Shown in pieces: positions 8,668-14,452 of a stretch of 64,000 bases of DNA. This DNA comes from Microgenomates group bacterium GW2011_GWC1_46_15 (GTDB lineage Bacteria; Patescibacteria; Microgenomatia; UBA1400; UBA12028), in the NCBI GenBank assembly GCA_001002285.1, contig LCLX01000001.1, positions 310,001 to 374,000 of the forward strand, given 5' to 3'. A program made the position numbers and the translations under genes. The notes beneath the pieces were generated by a model. The model was not told the origin of the DNA and did no database searches. It saw only the letters and a program-made list of their open reading frames with translations. Numbering within the stretch: the stretch's first letter is position 1; each line of letters begins with the position of its first letter.

Positions 8668-9036
8668 ATGGATCAAAACAATAAAAAGTTGTTCGTAGGA
8701 AACCTTGATTACACTGTTACATCAGAAGACATCAAGGAATTTTTCTCCCAGTTTGGAACCGTTACAGATGCTATCGTTTTAACCGATAAGTTTTCTGGAC
8801 GCTCCAAAGGATTTGGATTTGTCACATTCGAGACGGAAGACATGGCGACAGCAGCGGTTAACGCGGCTAACGAAATGGAGTTCAAGGGAAGAAAGCTGAA
8901 CGTTTCTATTGCCAAACCACCCAAACCAAGAGAAGATCGCGGTTTTGGAGGCGGAGGAGGCTATAACAGAGGCGGAGGCGCAGGCGCAGGAGGAGGAAGT
9001 AAGTTCTCAAGAGGCGGTGGAAGAGGCGGATACTAA
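8668..9036 (+). CDS. RRM-type RNA-binding protein with Gly-rich tail
   Basis: This 122-residue protein has one RNA-recognition motif: RNP2 KLFVGNLDYTV at about residues 7-17 and RNP1 SKGFGFVTF at about 47-55. A Gly/Arg-rich tail (about 90-122) follows. The layout equals that of cyanobacterial Rbp proteins and other small bacterial RRM proteins, which bind RNA and are often cold-regulated. Unlike most genes here it has a real leader with a Shine-Dalgarno-like AAGAAGGTGA before ATG 8668. A strong terminator follows, so it is probably a single-gene, well-expressed unit. Confidence 0.93.
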   Translation: MDQNNKKLFVGNLDYTVTSEDIKEFFSQFGTVTDAIVLTDKFSGRSKGFGFVTFETEDMATAAVNAANEMEFKGRKLNVSIAKPPKPREDRGFGGGGGYNRGGGAGAGGGSKFSRGGGRGGY

Positions 9037-9060
9037 ACTTTATTAGCAACGCAAATAGAG

Positions 9061-9082
9061 CCCCCGCGAAAGCGGGGGTTTT
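9061..9082 (+). terminator. Rho-independent terminator after the RRM gene
   Basis: The 7-bp GC stem CCCCCGC/GCGGGGG (9061-9067 with 9072-9078) is closed by a GAAA tetraloop and followed by TTTT. It lies 24 bp after the RRM stop codon. It is the clearest intrinsic terminator in the window. Confidence 0.88.
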
Positions 9083-9084
9083 GG

Positions 9085-9090
9085 TATGAT
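9085..9090 (+). promoter_or_regulatory. -10-like hexamer TATGAT of the LCP gene
   Basis: TATGAT lies directly after the terminator and 8 nt before ATG 9099, pointing to a leaderless or near-leaderless transcript. Confidence 0.5.
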
Positions 9091-9098
9091 AGGGTGTT

Positions 9099-10118
9099 AT
9101 GCGGCAACGACTTCTCTTTCTTAGTGTGTTTCTTTTTTCATTCATCATGAGTTTGGCGTGGTTTGTGTATATTCAACCATTTTTCCGTGTTTCTCAACTG
9201 AACTTGCGCACTGTCGTAGCAGGTGTACAGACAGGACTGAACCAAAACGTTCGTCAATGGAACGGCCGAGTAAACTTTCTCATCCTTGGGACGGACGATA
9301 TTGAGGGAAGAAACGGCTCGGGCATATTAACAGACACAATGATTGTACTTTCGCTGAATGTACATACAGGAAAAGGCGTGTTGATTCCCGTGCCCCGCGA
9401 TCTCTGGCTTGCTGATGAGAAAACAAAAATCAACGCAATGTACTACTATGGAAAAACAACCAATCCTGCTCATCCGGAACAGCGGTCGGCCGAGGCAGTC
9501 AGCGTGGTGCTTGGTGTACCAATACAGTACACAGTAGTTACACAACTCCAAACGATCTCAGAAGTGATTGACGCGCTCGGCGGTGTGGACATTCATGTTC
9601 AAAAAACATTTACCGACGCGATATTCCCACGCGAAGGCGTTGATGTTACTAAAGAGAAAGATCCAAATGTTTTGTATGAAACGGTTACGTTTACCGAAGG
9701 CGACCACCGCATGTTGGGCAAAGAAGCCTTGCAGTACATGCGTTCCCGCCACAGCACGGACTTAGAAGAAGGAACGGATGACGCGCGTTCCCGCAGGCAG
9801 GAGCAGGTCATGTACGCGGTTATTGGCGCGGTCAAACGTGAAGTTCAACATAAAAACGCACTGGCGCTTGGCAAGCTTTTTGCGATCTATGAGAAAAACT
9901 TTAGTCAAGAGTTGCCCCTTCCCGATCTCGTTGCTCTGGCAAAAACAATGAAAACAAACCTTGTCCACATCGAGTTGAAGCAACACACGATCATGCCGCT
10001 TTTGGTGCATCCAGCAGTGGCGAAGTACAAACAGTGGGTGTATGAACCCATTGATCCAACCTGGCAAAAGATCCATAAAGATGTTTCTTTGGCCCTTTTT
10101 GGTACAATAGCCGAATGA
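9099..10118 (+). CDS. LytR-CpsA-Psr (LCP) family glycopolymer ligase
   Basis: The 339-residue protein has an N-terminal membrane helix (about 3-24) and an extracellular LCP domain. The domain begins NFLILGTDDIEGRNGSGILTD with an early acidic pair, then shows IPVPRDLW, INAMYYYG, IDALGGVDIHV and MRSRHSTDLEEGTDDARSRRQEQV, the Arg/Asp set that binds polyprenyl diphosphate in this family. LCP enzymes transfer polyprenyl-linked polymers to the wall or to surface acceptors. Its place before the nucleotide-sugar genes fits attachment of the surface glycan made by this region. The stop overlaps the next start as ATGA. Confidence 0.92.
   Translation: MRQRLLFLSVFLFSFIMSLAWFVYIQPFFRVSQLNLRTVVAGVQTGLNQNVRQWNGRVNFLILGTDDIEGRNGSGILTDTMIVLSLNVHTGKGVLIPVPRDLWLADEKTKINAMYYYGKTTNPAHPEQRSAEAVSVVLGVPIQYTVVTQLQTISEVIDALGGVDIHVQKTFTDAIFPREGVDVTKEKDPNVLYETVTFTEGDHRMLGKEALQYMRSRHSTDLEEGTDDARSRRQEQVMYAVIGAVKREVQHKNALALGKLFAIYEKNFSQELPLPDLVALAKTMKTNLVHIELKQHTIMPLLVHPAVAKYKQWVYEPIDPTWQKIHKDVSLALFGTIAE
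10103..10108 (+). promoter_or_regulatory. -10-like hexamer TACAAT of the YkuK-like gene
   Basis: TACAAT lies exactly 6 nt before ATG 10115, inside the LCP gene. It would give a leaderless transcript in addition to read-through from the LCP gene. Confidence 0.5.
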
Positions 10119-10612
10119 CCGACGTGTATTTCCAGAGTCCAACCAAGGGAAAACAGAGTCTTGCTGGTGTTATCGGCGAGATTGCAGTGTTTTTGGATGA
10201 AGACAGACAAAGCCAATACCGCCTTGTTATTGGTTCTGATTCGCACGAACGCAAACTCGAAGGTAAAAAAGTTTCAAACTTTGTTACAGCAATCGTGATT
10301 CACCGTATTGGCAAGGGCGGGAGGTATTTTTGGCGCAACGGCAGACATGAAAAGATGAACTCGCTGCGGCATAAAATCTATACAGAAACACAGCTATCTT
10401 TGGAGACCGCTGGGATTTTAGTTCCAGAGCTCAACAAACAATTGGTTGGGAATAAGAACTGGGAGTTAGAAATCCACATTGATGTGGGAAACGTTGGTGA
10501 TACGCGCGACATGATCAAAGAAGTTGTCAGTATGGTTATTGGCAACGGGTATAAAGCAAAAACAAAACCTGATAGTTTTGGTGCAAGCACGGTGGCAGAT
10601 AAGTACACGTAA
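10115..10612 (+). CDS. YkuK-like (DUF458) RNase H-fold protein
   Basis: This 165-residue protein matches the YkuK/DUF458 family. It shows YRLVIGSDSHERK near residues 35-47, HIDVGNVGDTRDMIKEVVSMVIGNGY at about 127-152 and KTKPDSFGASTVADKYT at the end. The family has an RNase H-like fold with conserved acidic residues, but its cellular role is not established. It is coupled to the LCP gene by an ATGA overlap and also has its own -10 hexamer. Confidence 0.82.
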   Translation: MTDVYFQSPTKGKQSLAGVIGEIAVFLDEDRQSQYRLVIGSDSHERKLEGKKVSNFVTAIVIHRIGKGGRYFWRNGRHEKMNSLRHKIYTETQLSLETAGILVPELNKQLVGNKNWELEIHIDVGNVGDTRDMIKEVVSMVIGNGYKAKTKPDSFGASTVADKYT

Positions 10613-10637
10613 AGTATCCAGAGTTTTCAGAATCTTG

Positions 10638-10643
10638 TACAAT
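10638..10643 (+). promoter_or_regulatory. -10-like hexamer TACAAT of rmlB
   Basis: TACAAT lies exactly 6 nt before ATG 10650. This decides the rmlB start: a longer upstream frame exists but would add residues unlike the family. Confidence 0.6.
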
Positions 10644-10649
10644 ATCCAT

Positions 10650-11663
10650 ATGAAACTTCTTGTTACGGGTGGCGCGGGATTTATTGGATCAAACTTCGTC
10701 TTGTATTGGTTGGCACATCATTCCGAAGATGTTGTTGTAAACTTTGACGCACTTACCTATGCCGGCAACCTTGAAAACCTCAAATCAGTAGAAAAAAATC
10801 CGCAGTACTCTTTTGTGAAAGGCGACATTACCAACCCGCAGGATGTAGAAAAAGCGATGCAAGGAGTTAATATCGTTGTTCATTTTGCCGCTGAATCGCA
10901 CGTTGACCGCTCAATCATGGATCCGTCAACATTCGTCCGCACAAACGTACTCGGAACGCAGGTGTTATTGGAAGCTGCAAAAAAAGTCGGAGTAAAAAAA
11001 TTCCACCACGTATCTACTGATGAGGTGTTTGGTTCACTCGAGCTTGGTTCAACGGAAAAATTCAGCGAAACAACCCCCTACAATCCCCATAGTCCGTACT
11101 CCGCATCGAAGGCTGGTTCAGATCATTTGGTGCGTGCGTACCACGACACATACGGTCTTCCAATTACCATTACAAACTGTTCGAACAACTATGGTCCATA
11201 TCACTTTCCGGAAAAACTGTTTAGCTTAACCATTACAAACATCTTGGAAGGCAAAAAAGTACCGGTCTATACGCCAGGAAACCATGTTCGCGACTGGCTC
11301 TATGTTGAAGACCACGTGCGCGCGATTGAGATGGTTTTGCAGAAGGGGAAAGACGGCGAAACATACTGTATTGGTGGCATGACGCAGGATGTGTCTAATC
11401 TTGAAGCGGTAAAGATGATTCTCCGTCTTATGGGGAAAGACGACAGTTCGATAGAGCTTGTAAAAGACCGCCCGGGACACGACGTCCGGTACGCAATTGA
11501 CTGGACAAAAATCAATACAGAACTCGGGTGGTCCCCGTCTGTTTCTCTTGAGGAAGGACTGCAAAAAACCATTGCATGGTATACTGAACACCGTGACTGG
11601 TGGATGGACGTAAAAAGCGGTACATACGCCGAGTATTACACAAAACAGTACCAAGAACGGTAA
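10650..11663 (+). CDS. rmlB: dTDP-glucose 4,6-dehydratase
   Basis: This 337-residue extended short-chain dehydrogenase makes dTDP-4-keto-6-deoxyglucose, the second step of dTDP-rhamnose synthesis. The NAD site GGAGFIGSNF is at the N-terminus; HFAAESHVDRSI, the catalytic region STDEVFG and the Tyr/Lys pair SPYSASKAGSDH follow, then NCSNNYGPYHFPEKL, all typical of RmlB. Length is normal. ATG 10650 gives the standard start MKLLVTGGAGFIGSN. The rmlC-like gene follows after 12 bp. No rmlA is visible, so the dTDP-glucose donor must be made elsewhere. Confidence 0.95.
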   Translation: MKLLVTGGAGFIGSNFVLYWLAHHSEDVVVNFDALTYAGNLENLKSVEKNPQYSFVKGDITNPQDVEKAMQGVNIVVHFAAESHVDRSIMDPSTFVRTNVLGTQVLLEAAKKVGVKKFHHVSTDEVFGSLELGSTEKFSETTPYNPHSPYSASKAGSDHLVRAYHDTYGLPITITNCSNNYGPYHFPEKLFSLTITNILEGKKVPVYTPGNHVRDWLYVEDHVRAIEMVLQKGKDGETYCIGGMTQDVSNLEAVKMILRLMGKDDSSIELVKDRPGHDVRYAIDWTKINTELGWSPSVSLEEGLQKTIAWYTEHRDWWMDVKSGTYAEYYTKQYQER

Positions 11664-11675
11664 ACGAGGAGGAAC

Positions 11676-12200
11676 ATGACGGTCCGTGAGATTACAGCAG
11701 ATTGGCTCAAGACACAAAAATGGCAGATTCAGAAGCCAAATACGGTAACAATTGACGGCGTGTTGCTCAAAGAATTGACAGTTCATTTGGACGGCCGTGG
11801 CGACGTGATCGAGTTGTGGAGTGAAAAATGGTTAAGCGAAGGAGTTGTTAAGCCTGCACACGTATATCAGTCGGCAACGGATTACGGCGTGGTAAAGTGC
11901 TGGCATTTGCATGAAACGCATACCGATCAGTTCACCGTTACGCGTGGAAAACTCCAGGTGAGCATGGTTGATGTCCGCGAAGGGTCCCCCACTTTTGGAC
12001 ACGTAAACACGGTTATTCTTGGCACAACCAAGCCGCGGTATCTCAAGATTCCAAACGGCATTATGCACGGATGGAAGTCGCTTGCTGAACCAGAAACACT
12101 TGTCGTCAATTTACAGTCGCACGTCTATGATCCAGCTGACGAACTCAAATTTCCATGGGACACAGTGCTGACCGAAGTGTGGCAGCCATTAAACGGATAA
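11676..12200 (+). CDS. dTDP-4-dehydrorhamnose 3,5-epimerase-like cupin
   Basis: The 174-residue protein resembles RmlC-type cupins. A core of WSEKW, HVYQSATDYGVVKCWHLHETHTDQF, then VDVREGSPTFG and IPNGIMHGWKSL recalls the RmlC sequence of substrate His, strand and DxR motifs. The His cluster differs somewhat from classical RmlC, so a related sugar epimerase is possible. It lies between rmlB and an rmlD-like gene, which supports the dTDP-rhamnose role. A strong Shine-Dalgarno GAGGAGG precedes ATG 11676. Confidence 0.82.
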   Translation: MTVREITADWLKTQKWQIQKPNTVTIDGVLLKELTVHLDGRGDVIELWSEKWLSEGVVKPAHVYQSATDYGVVKCWHLHETHTDQFTVTRGKLQVSMVDVREGSPTFGHVNTVILGTTKPRYLKIPNGIMHGWKSLAEPETLVVNLQSHVYDPADELKFPWDTVLTEVWQPLNG

Positions 12201-12204
12201 TCCA

Positions 12205-13089
12205 ATGAAAAAAACACCTCTTCTCCCGCTCGTTGGCACGGGGCTTTCTGGTCTGGTCGGCTCGAAGTTTGTTGAAATGTTTGCCAAAACATATGCGTGT
12301 ACGAATCTTGACCTTACCGTTGGCGTAGATATTACAAACGAGTCGCAGGTGATGAAAGCGGTTGAAAAATCTCCAGCAGATGTTGTGATTCATTTTGCCG
12401 CATTTACCGACGCAACAGCCGCATGGCGGCAAACGGGAGATAAAAACGGTTTGTGCTACAAAGTGAACGTTGACGGAACGCGGAACATTGCAAAAGCTGC
12501 GCATGCATTTGGGAAGCACTTCATTCATCTCTCCACGGCGTTTGTATTTGATGGAGAGAAAGACACGATGTATACAGAAGATGATGCAACAAATCCCGTT
12601 GAGTGGTATGGGGAAACAAAGGCGATGGCCGAGGATATTGTGCAAAACACCTGTTCCAGTTGGACAATTTTTAGAATTGATCAACCATTCCGCAGTGATG
12701 TATTTGAAAAAAAACCCGATACCGCACATCGGTTGATTACAGGCCTTACACAAGGAACGTTATACCCACAGTTTATTGACCACTGGTTTTCACCAACCAT
12801 TTTGGAAGATTTTAGCCGAGTGTTAGACTGGGCGGTGCAGGACAAGCCACAGGGAATATTTCACGCGACCTCCGGGGTAAAAGTGAGCGATTTTGAGTAC
12901 GCGACGATGATTAAGGAAGCGTTACATATAGACGGGGAGATCAAGCAAGGAAAGTTAGCTGAATATCTCCACACAATAAACCGGCCGTATCAAAAAAATA
13001 CCGCGATGTCCTCAGAAAAACTCAAGTCCGAAACAAATATTGCGTTCACGCCTTTGCATCAGGCGCTTGAGCAGTTGAAGATGGTGTAA
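12205..13089 (+). CDS. dTDP-4-dehydrorhamnose reductase-like protein
   Basis: This 294-residue protein has an RmlD-like Rossmann fold: an N-terminal GTGLSGLVGSKF nucleotide site, DVVIHFAAFTDATAAW, YKVNVDGTRNIAKAA, LSTAFVFDG and the catalytic WYGETKAMAED (Tyr and Lys). It would reduce dTDP-4-keto-rhamnose to dTDP-L-rhamnose, the last step after RmlB and RmlC. The nucleotide motif departs from the usual GxxGxxG, and the sequence looks divergent from model RmlD, so a related sugar reductase is possible. It starts 4 bp after the rmlC-like gene. Confidence 0.82.
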   Translation: MKKTPLLPLVGTGLSGLVGSKFVEMFAKTYACTNLDLTVGVDITNESQVMKAVEKSPADVVIHFAAFTDATAAWRQTGDKNGLCYKVNVDGTRNIAKAAHAFGKHFIHLSTAFVFDGEKDTMYTEDDATNPVEWYGETKAMAEDIVQNTCSSWTIFRIDQPFRSDVFEKKPDTAHRLITGLTQGTLYPQFIDHWFSPTILEDFSRVLDWAVQDKPQGIFHATSGVKVSDFEYATMIKEALHIDGEIKQGKLAEYLHTINRPYQKNTAMSSEKLKSETNIAFTPLHQALEQLKMV

Positions 13090-13097
13090 AACAATGA

Positions 13098-13757
13098 TTA
13101 TTGAATAAGAAGAAGGTTATACACAAAGAATCCACCGATCAACGCATGTGATAGAGAAATAGACACGATATTTCGGTATTTTATAAAGTTAATCTCCCAG
13201 AGAATACCTAAAAGTAAAGCTACAATCGTAATAAAGAAGTTTTGGAGTGGAAGATGAATGAACATGAAGATCAAGGATGTATATGCAATAAGGAAATATT
13301 TATTTTGCGAAACTAATTGTAAACGAGATGTAAGAAATGCTCTGAATAAGAGTTCTTGAAGTGGAGCAGACACAATGAAATAGGTAAAGACCACATGAAG
13401 AAAAGGATTTGTGATACTCAATATATTTCTCATGCTATTTAATGTATGAATGTCGAATATTGAAGGGAAATACCTAAATGTTATAAATATGATAAATATG
13501 CATAAGATAGTAGGAAGAATTAAACTCCGCATAGATTGTAGAAAGTTTCGCAAAGACAGTCCTAATTTTTTCTGTGATATTCCAACTGTTTTCATGACAA
13601 AAACTAGGTAAGGAAGAGCAATAATCATCGCAATTGTTCTAAAACGATACAAAGAAGGATGAACTTTTAGGATGACTAAAGGAAGAATAAAAAGAAAAAT
13701 TGTTTCCAAAAAGAGAAATAGTTTATTACCGTATAATCTTGTGAAAGAGTAATGCAT
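13098..13757 (-). CDS. CPBP-family intramembrane protease-like protein with Gln in the first motif
   Basis: This 219-residue polytopic protein has about six membrane helices. Motif 1 reads APLQELLFRAF (Gln134, Glu135, Arg139), motif 2 FMFIHLP (His168), motif 3 SLSHALIGG (His204). The Abi/CPBP family normally has EExxxR in motif 1; here the first Glu is Gln. The second Glu and both His remain, so activity is uncertain. The gene is visibly A+T-rich compared with neighbours. It starts 2 bp after the trmD stop on the same strand and is probably co-transcribed with it. Confidence 0.75.
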   Translation of the reverse strand: MHYSFTRLYGNKLFLFLETIFLFILPLVILKVHPSLYRFRTIAMIIALPYLVFVMKTVGISQKKLGLSLRNFLQSMRSLILPTILCIFIIFITFRYFPSIFDIHTLNSMRNILSITNPFLHVVFTYFIVSAPLQELLFRAFLTSRLQLVSQNKYFLIAYTSLIFMFIHLPLQNFFITIVALLLGILWEINFIKYRNIVSISLSHALIGGFFVYNLLLIQ

Positions 13758-13759
13758 AT

Positions 13760-14413
13760 TTATTTTTGGACGAATTCACCCTTTCGCCAAGCAAGAATGT
13801 TTTTGTGGTTTCCAGAAAGTAGCACTTCTGGGACGTTCATACCTTTATACTCTTCCGGCCGCGTGTACTGCGGATACTCAAAATATCCCGGACTACTGTG
13901 TGATTCTTCTTTTGTACTTTCATCATCGCCGAGCGCGCCGGGAAGTAAACGCACAATCGAGTCCACCATCACCATCGTTGGAATCTCCCCGCCGGTTAAC
14001 ACATAGTCACCAATCCGCACCTCTTTGTCTACCAAAAGTTGGGCAACGCGCTCATCAACGCCTTCATAGTGGCCGCAGATAAACACAAGCCGCTTGTACT
14101 GTACGTAAGCCTGGGCGGTAGACTGGGTGTAGAGCTCGCCTTTTGCCGATGTAAGAATAATGAGTTCCCCCGGCATTCCTTTTTTTGCTTTAAGCGCTTT
14201 GAGGGCGGTATCAATGGGTTCAATCATCATCACCATACCTGGGCCACCGCCATACGGCCGGTCATCGGTTGTCTTGTGCGCATCCGTTGTCCACTGGCGC
14301 AAATCATGGACGGCCACGGAAACAAGCCCCTTTTTCTGCGCGCGGGCAAGAATGCTCTCGGTAAGCGGGCCGGTAAACATTGAGGGAAGTGTGGTAAGAA
14401 TGTCGATCTGCAT
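13760..14413 (-). CDS. trmD: tRNA (guanine-37-N1)-methyltransferase TrmD
   Basis: This 217-residue SPOUT methyltransferase makes m1G37 in tRNAs and prevents frameshifts. It shows MQIDILTTLPSMF at the start, DDRPYGGGPGMVMM, FICGHYEGVDERV and the trefoil-knot segment GDYVLTGGEIPTMVMVDSIVRLLPGALG. ATG 14413 is chosen because a -10 TATAAT lies 7 nt upstream on the minus strand and TrmD proteins start at this point; the frame is open further upstream. It is divergent from the UDP-glucose dehydrogenase gene. Confidence 0.95.
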   Translation of the reverse strand: MQIDILTTLPSMFTGPLTESILARAQKKGLVSVAVHDLRQWTTDAHKTTDDRPYGGGPGMVMMIEPIDTALKALKAKKGMPGELIILTSAKGELYTQSTAQAYVQYKRLVFICGHYEGVDERVAQLLVDKEVRIGDYVLTGGEIPTMVMVDSIVRLLPGALGDDESTKEESHSSPGYFEYPQYTRPEEYKGMNVPEVLLSGNHKNILAWRKGEFVQK

Positions 14414-14420
14414 ACCCTGT

Positions 14421-14426
14421 ATTATA
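14421..14426 (-). promoter_or_regulatory. -10 hexamer TATAAT of trmD
   Basis: A perfect TATAAT on the minus strand ends 7 nt before ATG 14413, so the trmD transcript would be leaderless or nearly so. Confidence 0.6.
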
Positions 14427-14440
14427 CCGTCTACGTTTGA

Positions 14441-14446
14441 TATCAT
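14441..14446 (+). promoter_or_regulatory. -10-like hexamer TATCAT of ugd
   Basis: TATCAT lies exactly 6 nt before ATG 14453. It supports ATG 14453 over the in-frame GTG at 14447. Confidence 0.55.
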
Positions 14447-14452
14447 GTGGAC

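Noticed and set aside
8668..9036. Gly-rich repeats in the RRM gene as a tandem repeat or CRISPR-like array
   Set aside because: The repeats are codon-level GGC/GGA runs of a Gly/Arg tail, with no spacer structure.
10524..10649. Extended N-terminus for RmlB from ATG 10524
   Set aside because: It overlaps the YkuK gene in another frame and adds 42 residues not found in the family; the -10 box and ATG 10650 explain the start better.
14447..14452. GTG at 14447 as start of UDP-glucose dehydrogenase
   Set aside because: ATG 14453 gives the normal short start before the NAD motif and fits the 6-nt spacing from TATCAT; GTG would overlap the expected transcript start.
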